Positions 1-7,621 of a DNA stretch of 37,306 bases are shown in pieces. Source of the stretch: Candidatus Saccharimonadota bacterium (GTDB lineage: Bacteria > Patescibacteriota > Saccharimonadia > Saccharimonadales > Saccharimonadaceae). The stretch covers positions 1-37,306 of the forward strand of contig JAFRCG010000022.1 in assembly GCA_017404515.1 (NCBI GenBank). The letters are read 5' to 3'. The first letter of the stretch is position 1. The number at the start of each line of letters is the position of its first letter. The position numbers and the translations under genes are program-made. Under the pieces are notes generated by a model, which saw only the letters and a program-made list of their open reading frames with translations, did not search any database and was not told the DNA's origin.

Positions 1-6
1 TAGGTG

Positions 7-12
7 TATAAT
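7..12 (+). promoter_or_regulatory. -10 element of leaderless zinc-ribbon gene
   Basis: TATAAT lies exactly 6 nt before the ATG at 19, so transcription should begin at or next to the A of the start codon. The same spacing recurs at seven other genes in this window. The -35 region is outside the window. Confidence 0.7.
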
Positions 13-18
13 AGGGGT

Positions 19-501
19 ATGGATAGAATATGTCCAAATTGCGGACGCACACTAGATGAATTTGAGCCTCATTGCGGCCCGGATGGTTTAGGCTGCCTTT
101 ATTGCACTACGACCTGTCCGAATTGTGGTAAAGAAGTGTATGAAACAGACATCAGATTTGGATATTCTAGGACATATTGCCAATATTGCGAGTCGGAAGT
201 TATCCAGGAAGAAGAAGTAGAAGAAGACGATGAAAATTATGATGATACTGGCGATTCTTATAGTTATGGTAATTATTCTAAAAAGAAAACTGGCCAGAAT
301 ATGAAGAAGCAAGAGGATAAGCTCAAAGCTGCCAAAGCCAAGCTCCGGAAATCAAATATCGAGTTTCTGAAGGCCGCCGCAAAAGCAAATGGTGAGCCGG
401 TTCCGGAAAATTTAGAAAGTCTAACTGATGAAGAACTGAACGCCAAGGTTGAACCTTTAATGAAAAAATTCCTAAAGACTTATTTCTCAAACCAGAATTA
501 A
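19..501 (+). CDS. Zinc-ribbon protein of unknown function
   Basis: Protein of 160 residues. The N-terminal 55 residues carry three CxxC pairs (CPNC, CPNC, CQYC) plus extra cysteines, which suggests one or two zinc ribbons. Then come a run of acidic residues (E/D/Y, about 60-85) and a lysine-rich helical C-terminus (about 90-160). There is no signal peptide or membrane segment, so it is probably cytoplasmic. The start at 19 is chosen over an ATG at 4 because TATAAT at 7-12 overlaps the latter and sits 6 nt before 19, and because the zinc ribbon begins immediately after it. Zinc ribbons of this kind often bind nucleic acid or protein partners. The actual role is unknown. Confidence 0.75.
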   Translation: MDRICPNCGRTLDEFEPHCGPDGLGCLYCTTTCPNCGKEVYETDIRFGYSRTYCQYCESEVIQEEEVEEDDENYDDTGDSYSYGNYSKKKTGQNMKKQEDKLKAAKAKLRKSNIEFLKAAAKANGEPVPENLESLTDEELNAKVEPLMKKFLKTYFSNQN

Positions 502-541
502 GAAACTTTATAAGATCTATGAAAAAATCAGAAAGCAATAT

Positions 542-991
542 CTAATGGTCGTATGTAGATAGGTCGATATCGACAAAAATGGCTTGAAATATATTGTCTG
601 ACCGATACCCTACAAGCCTAGCATTTTGGCTATTAAATCGTAAAACATAGAGGTGGTCTATATCCTCTGTAACGCAGGCCGGCAGCGGAACCTTGAATGC
701 TTCTTTACCAATTATTTCCATCCCGCCAGATTGCTTATTCTTTGTAAAAAGCGTATTCCAAGTATTGCAGCACAGAGTCTGGAGCTTCAGTATTAGCTGG
801 CTCCGTATGTAGTCTGTGCACTTATTGGACTTCAAGTCATATCCATTTACTAAATTCTTTAAAGAAAACACTATATAGTCATCGTCATCGTTTGCTTGTT
901 GTAAAATTGGCTGCTGCGAAAAAGCATCTTGCTTGGCTTTTTGCTGCTTTTTGAGTCTTCGCTGTAGCCTTTGCTCGGATTTATTCGGCAT
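542..991 (-). CDS. Putative toxin of a Panacea toxin-antitoxin pair
   Basis: Protein of 149 residues. The N-terminus is very basic and glutamine-rich (about 1-30), followed by a compact domain (about 38-149) ending in a pattern of the type LRF..ARLVGYR....F..IFVDIDLSTYDH. I do not recognise the family with certainty. It lies directly downstream of the Panacea-domain antitoxin, with its SD (GGAGG) overlapping the antitoxin stop codon and only 8 nt between the genes, so the two are cotranslated. Position and size make it the likely toxin. The target (RNA, membrane or nucleotide) cannot be read from the sequence. It could instead be a non-toxic accessory gene. Confidence 0.6.
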   Translation of the reverse strand: MPNKSEQRLQRRLKKQQKAKQDAFSQQPILQQANDDDDYIVFSLKNLVNGYDLKSNKCTDYIRSQLILKLQTLCCNTWNTLFTKNKQSGGMEIIGKEAFKVPLPACVTEDIDHLYVLRFNSQNARLVGYRSDNIFQAIFVDIDLSTYDH

Positions 992-999
992 TTACCCTC

Positions 1000-1461
1000 C
1001 TATGCCGCAGCAGTAGAAAACTGGCTAGAGAAAAACTCTTTAATCGACTGTTTTGTTATAATTTCGTTTATATTAACATTCTTCCAGGGGGCCTCTTTAT
1101 GCGTCATATCGCGAAGCTTCCATGCTGAAAACTGCCCGTATGTTTTATAAACGCTTATTAGAATGTCCATCTGCTCATTAGAAAATTTATCTAGATCAAG
1201 GTCATCTGGTAAATCAATTTGGCTTCTACCAAAGGTCTTGAGTTCATCGTATAGAGCCGGAATAACCGGACCATGTTGCCATGCTACAAAATCATCCTCA
1301 AATAATGCTTTATTTGTTTTTGCTAAGCTTACACCCTGTGCATAGTATAATAATTTCTGGGCTTTTAGATTCGTAATAACATCGCCACTATCACTATCTG
1401 CATTTTGGAGCTTCAAAAAGAACTTCACGACATCTATTGGTGTTATTTCACTTTTCTTCAT
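1000..1461 (-). CDS. Panacea-domain (DUF4065, SocA-like) antitoxin
   Basis: Protein of 153 residues resembling the DUF4065/Panacea family (SocA, GepA). Visible family features are an N-terminal segment of the type ITPIDVVKFFL, LKAQKLLYYAQG (about 35-46), an AWQHGPV-IPALYDELK stretch (about 60-77), and near the C-terminus LRDMTHKEAPWKN. Panacea domains are known as versatile antitoxin modules that neutralise many unrelated toxins. The start at 1461 is chosen because AAGGAGT lies just upstream. An in-frame ATG at 1494 has no such site. It is the first gene of a two-gene operon with the toxin at 542-991. Confidence 0.8.
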   Translation of the reverse strand: MKKSEITPIDVVKFFLKLQNADSDSGDVITNLKAQKLLYYAQGVSLAKTNKALFEDDFVAWQHGPVIPALYDELKTFGRSQIDLPDDLDLDKFSNEQMDILISVYKTYGQFSAWKLRDMTHKEAPWKNVNINEIITKQSIKEFFSSQFSTAAA

Positions 1462-1540
1462 AGATAACTCCTTATAATGCTTATATTTTACCATAAATTA
1501 CTTATTTTGTAAAGAGGTATGTTGTCCTCCCTACATTTTT

Positions 1541-1546
1541 ATTATA
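1541..1546 (-). promoter_or_regulatory. Extended -10 of the toxin-antitoxin operon
   Basis: On the minus strand this reads TATGATATAAT, matching the extended -10 seen across the window. It predicts a leader of about 70 nt before the antitoxin start at 1461. A second, weaker TAAAAT lies closer to the gene, at about 1484-1489. Confidence 0.5.
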
Positions 1547-1566
1547 TCATAAGCACAATAAAAACG

Positions 1567-2349
1567 CTATTTGCGAGTAATTCGACATTTATTTGCTAAA
1601 ACTTCGGTCATGGCGTCTTTTTCTGCTTGGCGAACCGATAAATCATAGTTTTTCTTAATATCTATCTGGTAAATCACATATTTGCACTGAAAATCTAGGT
1701 TATTCGGCACCAACCAGTCAGCAGCATCTTTATCGCCTTTGCTACGGTTCTCTGACGAAGAAACTGCTATCAAAACATTTCTATCGTTGACAAATTCTTC
1801 CCATTTTTCTTTATCCCATGAGTATCCGCCGCTTTCCCAGGCGTTTTTCTTTGATACGATATGATCTATATCTATACCGCCGCCAGGAACGGAACTATCA
1901 TACTTAATAATTTTACCCGTATAATAGTCAAATAGCGAGCCAGTCTGGATGCTGCATGCTTTTTCTCCGTTTGTCATGCCAGCTAATTCGCCAAAAAGGA
2001 TGTCATATCTAGTTTTGCAGCCATCATTGTCTAAATCAGCAAAATCTTCTGGAACAAAATCGTTGTCATTGTATGATCTTTGCGTTTCCTTAGCCCTTAT
2101 ATCTAAAGAAGATAGTTTCTGTTTCGCCATGCGAAGCTTATACTGAGTAACAGTATATTCTGGTTCTGGTAATGTGCTTCGAGAAGCAGTAATATCATCA
2201 ATTTCTGGGGTAGTAGCGGCCCTATATACATAACCACCGGCTCCACCTATGGCAGCCAACCCAATTGCTCCGGCAATCAATGGAGCTTTTAAGCTTTTCT
2301 TACTAGATTTTGTCGTTTTTTTGGTTGCTCGTGGTTGCACTTTTGCCAT
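1567..2349 (-). CDS. Membrane-anchored extracellular HNH nuclease (DUF1524 type)
   Basis: Protein of 260 residues. A basic N-terminus and one membrane segment (about 23-42, Gly/Ala-rich) put the rest outside the cell. The C-terminal domain (about 100-258) matches the secreted HNH family that is common in Actinobacteria: DLDNDGCKTRYDIL, then a TG-KI segment, then the core DIDHIVSKKNAWESG (about 160-175), NDRNVLIAV, and SSSENRSKGDKDAADWLVP. The two cysteines near the C-terminus are also typical. The likely role is degradation of extracellular DNA or RNA, either for nucleotide supply or against neighbours. The ATG lies 10 nt from a minus-strand TATAAT, giving a very short leader. Confidence 0.85.
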   Translation of the reverse strand: MAKVQPRATKKTTKSSKKSLKAPLIAGAIGLAAIGGAGGYVYRAATTPEIDDITASRSTLPEPEYTVTQYKLRMAKQKLSSLDIRAKETQRSYNDNDFVPEDFADLDNDGCKTRYDILFGELAGMTNGEKACSIQTGSLFDYYTGKIIKYDSSVPGGGIDIDHIVSKKNAWESGGYSWDKEKWEEFVNDRNVLIAVSSSENRSKGDKDAADWLVPNNLDFQCKYVIYQIDIKKNYDLSVRQAEKDAMTEVLANKCRITRK

Positions 2350-2359
2350 TCTACTATAA

Positions 2360-2365
2360 ATTATA
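2360..2365 (-). promoter_or_regulatory. Extended -10 of the HNH nuclease gene
   Basis: The minus strand reads TATGATATAAT and the hexamer ends 10 nt before the ATG at 2349. The predicted leader is only about 3-4 nt. Confidence 0.6.
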
Positions 2366-2442
2366 TCATAACCACTATCTATATAATATGATTAAAACCG
2401 AGTTGTATATGTTTGTGTGCATATTATGTAATCAAAATGTGA

Positions 2443-2448
2443 TATAAT
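2443..2448 (+). promoter_or_regulatory. Extended -10 of the ADP-ribosylglycohydrolase gene
   Basis: TGTGATATAAT in the intergenic region. Unlike most promoters here it is followed by about 120 nt of untranslated leader. AACCGAG at about 2396 and CTCGGTT at about 2458 form an inverted repeat flanking it. Confidence 0.5.
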
Positions 2449-2454
2449 AAAGTA

Positions 2455-2575
2455 AATCTCGGTTATTTGGTCTGACAAACTGGTTGATAGGCGAAATAAA
2501 CGGGGTTTTCGCTAGTGAGTCTATTATTAAGGTTCTGACTTCGCTTACAACGGCGGTACCAATCTATCTAAAACT
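2455..2575 (+). other. Long, possibly structured 5' leader
   Basis: About 120 nt lie between the predicted transcription start and the ATG at 2576, with no Shine-Dalgarno sequence. The segment contains a perfect 6-bp hairpin (GCGAAA...TTTCGC) and a possible closing stem TTGGT...ACCAA that brings the ends together close to the start codon. It matches no riboswitch class I recognise. It could be a regulatory RNA element or an unstructured leader. Confidence 0.3.
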
Positions 2576-3577
2576 ATGACTATCAAGTCTCATTCTCGCG
2601 GTATGTTTCTCGGCCTCGTTGTAGGTGATGTTCTTGGTGCCCCAGTCCAATTTGGAGTTAGTAGTGCTGCCATCCGTGAGCATTTAGACAGTCTCAGAGA
2701 ATATCACGATAATTGCGAACTCCCCAAAGGTGTTTACACAGATGATACTTCCATGGCGCTCTGTCTTGCTGATAGTCTGATAGAGAAAAAAGGCTACGAT
2801 TCTTATGACATTATGCAAAAATATTGCGACTGGGAAGACCATGGTTATCGTTCATATTTTGATTATGGTTTTGATGTCGGCACGCAAGTAATTCAATCTA
2901 GCATTGAATATTCCAAAAATAAAATTGTGCCAAAGACCAAAGAGCGCACCATATCTGCTGGAAATGGTTGCATCATGCGTCTTGCTCCTGCTATTATTGC
3001 CGCGGCAGAACATTCCACTTTGAAACAGACCGTCGAACTTGCCTGGATTTCTGGTAGAGAAACACATTATTCCGAAGTTGCGGAAATGGGAGTAGAAGTT
3101 TTTGCCAATTTACTTTATCGCGCACTTCACGCCGGTAGCGCCAAAAAATCTAAAATTATAGATCTCGAAAATCTCTATTTTACTTCTGATGAGCTCAAAG
3201 AAACTTGGCTAGATAATAACTGGCTGATTTCTGGTCGTGTCCATAGTGATGGTGAATGTCTGCGTGATCTCGGCGGCTATGTTATGGACGCTCTTACCAT
3301 CGCCATTTGGGCTTTTCTTGCTACGGATAATTTTGAAGATGGCATGTTAAAAGTGCTTTGCCTCGGTGGTGATACCGATACCAATTGTGCCATCTACGGA
3401 CAGCTTGCTGGTGCATTTTATGGAGTCGAGGCTATCCCCAAAAATTGGCAAAACGGCCTTGCTATCTCCAAAGAAGCTATCTTTGACTTAGTAGATCAAC
3501 TCTTAGCTTTAGACTCTTGCCCTATTTTAGCCACCCGTTTTGAAGAAGATTCTGAGTATTACAAACCTAGTTCATAA
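2576..3577 (+). CDS. ADP-ribosylglycohydrolase (DraG/ARH) family protein
   Basis: Protein of 333 residues, the usual size for the family. Diagnostic motifs are RGMFLGLVVGDVLGAP at the N-terminus, YTDDTSMALCLADSL (about 54-68, Mg-binding TDDT), GNGCIMRLAP (about 129-138) and GGDTDTNCAIYGQLAGAFYG (about 264-283, second metal-binding segment). Members remove ADP-ribose from proteins, nucleic acids or small molecules using two Mg ions. It is probably cytoplasmic. No ADP-ribosyltransferase partner is in the window, so the substrate is unknown. The start at 2576 has no SD. The gene follows the unusually long leader described above. Confidence 0.9.
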   Translation: MTIKSHSRGMFLGLVVGDVLGAPVQFGVSSAAIREHLDSLREYHDNCELPKGVYTDDTSMALCLADSLIEKKGYDSYDIMQKYCDWEDHGYRSYFDYGFDVGTQVIQSSIEYSKNKIVPKTKERTISAGNGCIMRLAPAIIAAAEHSTLKQTVELAWISGRETHYSEVAEMGVEVFANLLYRALHAGSAKKSKIIDLENLYFTSDELKETWLDNNWLISGRVHSDGECLRDLGGYVMDALTIAIWAFLATDNFEDGMLKVLCLGGDTDTNCAIYGQLAGAFYGVEAIPKNWQNGLAISKEAIFDLVDQLLALDSCPILATRFEEDSEYYKPSS

Positions 3578-3612
3578 ATTCGCTAAATCTGCTATTTTTG
3601 CTCCTCTTATGC

Positions 3613-3618
3613 TATAAT
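3613..3618 (+). promoter_or_regulatory. Extended -10 of the split phosphoketolase operon
   Basis: TTATGCTATAAT, with the hexamer exactly 6 nt before the ATG at 3625. This predicts a leaderless mRNA. Confidence 0.7.
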
Positions 3619-3624
3619 ATAACC

Positions 3625-4608
3625 ATGTGCGGGTTGGGCATAGACTATGACTATATCGAAAAACGCATTCGTGCCTGCAACTATCTTGTTGTAGCTCAAC
3701 TTTTTTTGCAGGATAATTTTTTGCTAAAACGCCCGCTTTCTTTTGACGACATCAAGCCACGCCTACTTGGCCATTGGGGCACTTGTTATGGCATCAATAC
3801 CGCCTATGCTAATCTCAAAAGTTTTTTCCAAAATTCCAATAAAGCTAATGCCAACTCTGATAATTCTTTTGCTTTTGTTTTAGGCCCAGGCCATGGCTTC
3901 CCAGCACTTCAAGCCAACCTTTTCTTGGACGGCGATTTGTTGAAGGTAGATTCTAAGGCCCAGCGCAATTTATCTGGACTTGCTTATCTCTGCAAAGAAT
4001 TTTCTTGGCCAGGTGGCTTCCCGTCGCACGCTAGCCCTATCACTCCAGGAGTTATTTGTGAGGGTGGGGAACTAGGCTATGCCATTTCTGCTGCCTACGG
4101 TGCCGCTCTTGGCCACCCAGAAAAAACCATTGCCGTCTTGATCGGCGACGGAGAATTAGAAACCGCCACTGCTCTGTCTTCGCTCAATCTCGTCAAGTTG
4201 CTTGGCACTAATAAAAATGGCAAAGTTCTACCAATTCTGCATCTCAATGGCTACAAAATTTCTGCCCCTACTGTCTATGCCAGAAAATCTGAGAGGGAAC
4301 TACTTTCACTCATTCGCGGTTTTGGATACACTCCATTTATCGTAAATGGGGACGATGCAGAGGCTTTCCAAATCGCACTAGACGAGACTACTTCTGCTGT
4401 TAATCCTTTCATAATTATGAAAACTGAAAAAGGCGCTACTGGCCCAGAATATATCAACGGCAAAAAAATCGCCGGAAACTTTTTGGCTCACCAAATTCCT
4501 TTGCCACACGCCAAGACTGATGCTTCTGAGCTAAAAATTCTAGAAACTTGGCTAAAATCCTACAATTTCGGGCAGCTCTTTAATGATACGGAGGGATTTG
4601 TTTTATGA
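3625..4608 (+). CDS. xfp: Phosphoketolase N-terminal half (separate subunit)
   Basis: Protein of 327 residues equal to the XFP_N domain of xylulose-5-phosphate/fructose-6-phosphate phosphoketolase. These enzymes use TPP and phosphate to cleave the ketose phosphate to acetyl phosphate and an aldose phosphate. Seen motifs: GHWGTCYGIN (about 49-58), GPGHGFPALQANLFLDG, SWPGGFPSHASPITPG, EGGELGYAISAAYGAALGHP, the TPP motif GDGELET (174-180) and its partner LHLNGYKIS with Asn about 208. It stops exactly in the linker where single-chain enzymes (about 800 residues) continue. Its TGA overlaps the ATG of the next gene. The start at 3625 follows from the 6-nt TATAAT spacing; upstream codons would overlap the promoter. 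Confidence 0.9.
   Translation: MCGLGIDYDYIEKRIRACNYLVVAQLFLQDNFLLKRPLSFDDIKPRLLGHWGTCYGINTAYANLKSFFQNSNKANANSDNSFAFVLGPGHGFPALQANLFLDGDLLKVDSKAQRNLSGLAYLCKEFSWPGGFPSHASPITPGVICEGGELGYAISAAYGAALGHPEKTIAVLIGDGELETATALSSLNLVKLLGTNKNGKVLPILHLNGYKISAPTVYARKSERELLSLIRGFGYTPFIVNGDDAEAFQIALDETTSAVNPFIIMKTEKGATGPEYINGKKIAGNFLAHQIPLPHAKTDASELKILETWLKSYNFGQLFNDTEGFVL
4590..4595 (+). promoter_or_regulatory. Shine-Dalgarno site for the C-terminal phosphoketolase gene
   Basis: GGAGGG lies inside the 3' end of the first phosphoketolase gene, 9 nt before the ATG at 4605. It indicates that the second gene has its own translation start, and argues against a simple frameshift artefact. Confidence 0.75.
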
Positions 4609-5828
4609 AACCACAAATAGAGCTTTCCAGGCCAACTTTCCCACTAGATCTTTTTGGCCCTACAGAGATCAAAAATCCTGGCACAGAATATTTTTCTTCT
4701 GCAGAGAAAATCGGCCAGTTTCTCAAAGAATCCTTAAAGCAAGATCCACATTTTTATCTTTTCTCGCCAGACGAAACCACTAGTAACAAATTAGACGCTG
4801 CTTTTGATGTTTCTGCTCGTGCTTGGGCTTTGCCTGTGCGTGAATGGGATTTACCAGAAGCGGAAAACGGCCGCATTGTAGAATTGCTTTCGGAAAATAC
4901 CTTGTTTGGCGTAATGGCCGGCCATGTACTTTCTGGCGAGCCAGCTATGATGACTAGCTACGAAGCCTTCTTTCCTATTATCACTTCCCAGCTTCTTCAG
5001 TATCTCAAATTCCTCAGCCAAAGTGCTGATGTTCCTTGGCGAAACTCAGTTCCAGCCATCAACCTTCTCTCCACCAGTACTTGTTGGCGCCAAGATCACA
5101 ACGGCTTCTCTCACCAATCACCAATGCTGATTTCTACTTTGCTTTCCCAACCTAGCAACTTAGTAAACTGTCTTTTCCCAGTAGATGATGTAGCCGCTGC
5201 CGCTGCCTACGATTTTATGTGCAATTCTCAAAATGTTGTAAATCTTACAACATTTAATAAGACTAACGAACCTCGTTGGATCGACCGGAACCACGCCGCT
5301 TTCCAATTTGATCATGGCGCCAGCATTTTTGGTTTTATTTCTGACGACAATCCGGATTATATTTTTACAGCTGCTGGCGATATTGCCACCAGAGAAGCCA
5401 TTCGCGCCATCGAAATCCTCAAACAAGATCTCCCGGAAAGACGCTTCCGTTTTGTTGGTATCAACGCACTGTCTTACGGAGCCATTGGCACCACTAACGC
5501 CAAGCTCAGCTACGATTTGTTTAACGAATTCTACACTACGGATCGCCCAATCATTGTCAATTTCCACGGCTATGCTGGGGCGCTAAGGAATATTCTTTCA
5601 AATTACACCAATCAGTATCGCCTTTCCGTCCATGGCTTTGAAGAACATGGCAGCACTACCACCCCATTTGAAATGCTCCGTTTGAACCACGCTTCCCGTT
5701 ACGACCTTTGTATTGATGTCGCCTACAAAGAACACCGCGAAGATCTTGTTGCTAGATATAGCAGTATCATCCAAGAAAACACCCGTCATGCTCTAGAGTT
5801 TGGCGAAGATCAGATAAGTATGTTATAA
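4605..5828 (+). CDS. xfp: Phosphoketolase C-terminal part (separate subunit)
   Basis: Protein of 407 residues covering the middle (pyrimidine-binding) and C-terminal XFP domains. Motifs: FSPDETTSNKLDAAFDV, LSENTLFGVMAGHVLSGEPAM, YEAFFPIITSQLLQYLKFL, WRQDHNGFSHQ (161-171), AAGDIATREAIRAIEIL, FHGYAG and HGSTTTPFEMLRLNHASRYDL. Together with the upstream gene it rebuilds about 734 residues, with no obvious gap at the junction. It overlaps the first gene by ATGA and has its own GGAGG site. The most likely product is a heteromeric phosphoketolase, by analogy with naturally split transketolases. The TAA stop lies within the TATAAT of the next gene. Confidence 0.9.
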   Translation: MKPQIELSRPTFPLDLFGPTEIKNPGTEYFSSAEKIGQFLKESLKQDPHFYLFSPDETTSNKLDAAFDVSARAWALPVREWDLPEAENGRIVELLSENTLFGVMAGHVLSGEPAMMTSYEAFFPIITSQLLQYLKFLSQSADVPWRNSVPAINLLSTSTCWRQDHNGFSHQSPMLISTLLSQPSNLVNCLFPVDDVAAAAAYDFMCNSQNVVNLTTFNKTNEPRWIDRNHAAFQFDHGASIFGFISDDNPDYIFTAAGDIATREAIRAIEILKQDLPERRFRFVGINALSYGAIGTTNAKLSYDLFNEFYTTDRPIIVNFHGYAGALRNILSNYTNQYRLSVHGFEEHGSTTTPFEMLRLNHASRYDLCIDVAYKEHREDLVARYSSIIQENTRHALEFGEDQISML

Positions 5829-5829
5829 T
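5824..5829 (+). promoter_or_regulatory. Extended -10 of the PIN-TRAM gene, embedded in the upstream stop codon
   Basis: TATGTTATAAT spans the last codons of the phosphoketolase C gene, whose TAA stop is part of the hexamer. The hexamer ends 11 nt before the ATG at 5841. Confidence 0.6.
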
Positions 5830-5840
5830 ATTTTCGTTCT

Positions 5841-6545
5841 ATGGAAATTCTAATTCTAACAATCCTCTTCCTACTTCTCCTAGAGACTTCTTTTTTGGTA
5901 ATCAAAAACATTCGTAAAATTTCCGCCAAATCCAGCCGTCGCAAAGTTTATATTGATACCTCTGCTTTGATTGACGGTCGCATTTTAGAAATTGCTCGCA
6001 CCGGTTTTATTGGCGACGATCTATACATCCCTCGTAGTGTCATTCGTGAACTTCAGCTTCTTGCTGATGGCAAGGATAAGGAAAAGCGTGAATCCGCCCG
6101 TCGTGGCATGGATACTGCCAGCGAGCTAGAAAGAGTGATTTATTGTAATACTTATATTTTACAAGATGATTTGGACCGCACACCAGTTGATGAGCGGCTG
6201 ATCACACTTGCCAAGGAAAATCATGGCCTTATCTGCACTAATGATTTTAACCTCAACAAAGTCGCCACTACGGAAAATATTGATGTCCTAAATGTTAATG
6301 ATTTGGCTTTGGCTGTGGCTAGCGATTACTACCCCGGAAAACACTTTACTGTCAAAATTACTCAAGAGGGCAGCAATAAAGGCCAAGGTGTAGGGCATAT
6401 CGAGCATGGCATTATGGTAGTGGTTGATAACGCCGCCAAAAATATCGGTACAGAAATAGAAGTAGAAACTATCAAATTTATCCAAAATTCTGCTGGGCGT
6501 ATGATTTTTGCTCGTCGTGCGTCGCACACTAGAAGGTCAAAGTAG
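5841..6545 (+). CDS. Membrane-anchored PIN-TRAM ribonuclease-like protein (YacL-type)
   Basis: Protein of 234 residues. One N-terminal membrane helix (about 2-22) is followed by a PIN domain (about 34-155) with the acidic residues expected for metal binding: YIDTSALIDGR, VIRELQ, DERLITLA and TNDFNLNKVA. A C-terminal TRAM domain (about 165-225; GKHFTVKITQEGSNKGQGVG, then a GTEIEVE segment) follows. The PIN-plus-TRAM order matches the B. subtilis YacL family, but YacL has several membrane helices and this protein has only one. The likely role is RNA cleavage at the membrane. The substrate is unknown. Confidence 0.85.
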   Translation: MEILILTILFLLLLETSFLVIKNIRKISAKSSRRKVYIDTSALIDGRILEIARTGFIGDDLYIPRSVIRELQLLADGKDKEKRESARRGMDTASELERVIYCNTYILQDDLDRTPVDERLITLAKENHGLICTNDFNLNKVATTENIDVLNVNDLALAVASDYYPGKHFTVKITQEGSNKGQGVGHIEHGIMVVVDNAAKNIGTEIEVETIKFIQNSAGRMIFARRASHTRRSK

Positions 6546-6574
6546 TAGAGGCCATAAAACCTCGCAAAATATGT

Positions 6575-6580
6575 TATAAT
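6575..6580 (+). promoter_or_regulatory. Extended -10 of the murB-folD operon
   Basis: TATGTTATAAT, exactly 6 nt before the murB ATG at 6587, predicting a leaderless transcript. Confidence 0.7.
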
Positions 6581-6586
6581 ATACAC

Positions 6587-7621
6587 ATGAACATCAAGGA
6601 AAATGTGCCGATATCAGAACTTACCACTATGCGTTTAGGCGGCAAGGCCAGATATGTTATAGAAATCCAAGATTTGAAAGATATTCCTACTGCTTATAAT
6701 TTTGCTGCCGAGAAAAAACTTCCTACTTGGATCATGGGCGGTGGTGCCAATACTATTGGCCAGGATGCAGGTTTTGCTGGCGTAATTTTGCTAAACAAAT
6801 TAAAAGGCATCGAGGTTGTTTCCGAGACTTCTGATGAAGTAGTAGTCCGTGCTATGGGCGGAGAAATTTGGGATGATTTGGTAGATTTTACCTGCGAGCG
6901 TGGCTATTCTGGTATAGAAGCACTCAGCAAAATTCCAGGCACAGTAGGTGCTGCTCCAGTGCAAAATATTGGTGCCTATGGTCAAGATATTGCTACGGTC
7001 ATAGAAAGCGTAGAAGCTTGGGATCGGGAGTCGCACGAGCTTATTATTTTAAGCAATACCGAAATGCAAATGTCCTATCGCTCCACTATTTTTAATACTG
7101 GAAAAGATACTGGTAGATACTTTATCGTGGCAGTAAATTTGATTTTGGCAAATGATGGCCATATGCAGCCGCCATTTTATAATGCTTTACAAAAATACAT
7201 TGATACACACAAAATTACAGATTTTTCACCCATGAGTATTAGAAAAATTGTATCAGAAATTCGTGCAGAAAAATTGCCAGACCCAGCCGTAGAGGCTAGT
7301 GCCGGCAGTTTTTTCAAAAACATTTTTGTAACTGACGATGAAGCCGCAGCTGTTACCGCCGCCGGTATCAAAGTATGGGAAAAGGAAAACGGCAAAAAAA
7401 TGATTAATTCTGGATACTTAATAGAAGGTGCTGGCCTCAAGGGTAAAGAACTCCACGGCATGAAAGTTTCCGACAAAGCTGCATTAGTCTTGATTAATAA
7501 ATCTGCCAAAAGCTACGCAGATTTGGATGCTGCCAGGACAGAAATTAGAAATGCTGTGCAAGAAAAATATGGTTTTATGCTAGAGCAAGAACCGGTAGAA
7601 ATTCCCACTGGAGTAAAATAA
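6587..7621 (+). CDS. murB: UDP-N-acetylenolpyruvoylglucosamine reductase
   Basis: Protein of 344 residues, the size of type I (E. coli-like) MurB. It is an FAD enzyme that reduces UDP-GlcNAc-enolpyruvate to UDP-MurNAc with NADPH in peptidoglycan synthesis. Visible features: TTMRLGGKARY, the FAD-binding GGGANTIG (about 50-57), GIEALSKIPGTVGAAPVQNIGAYG, YRSTIF (catalytic Arg region), SAGSFFKN (catalytic Ser) and the C-terminal glutamate in LEQEPVEIP. It is the first gene of an operon: its TAA stop overlaps the folD ATG by one base. Leaderless by promoter spacing. Confidence 0.95.
   Translation: MNIKENVPISELTTMRLGGKARYVIEIQDLKDIPTAYNFAAEKKLPTWIMGGGANTIGQDAGFAGVILLNKLKGIEVVSETSDEVVVRAMGGEIWDDLVDFTCERGYSGIEALSKIPGTVGAAPVQNIGAYGQDIATVIESVEAWDRESHELIILSNTEMQMSYRSTIFNTGKDTGRYFIVAVNLILANDGHMQPPFYNALQKYIDTHKITDFSPMSIRKIVSEIRAEKLPDPAVEASAGSFFKNIFVTDDEAAAVTAAGIKVWEKENGKKMINSGYLIEGAGLKGKELHGMKVSDKAALVLINKSAKSYADLDAARTEIRNAVQEKYGFMLEQEPVEIPTGVK

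Noticed and set aside
4560-4620. Sequencing frameshift splitting a single phosphoketolase gene
   Set aside because: There is no long homopolymer or recognisable slippery site at the junction, and the second gene has a well-placed GGAGG and an ATGA overlap. Kept only as the main alternative to test.
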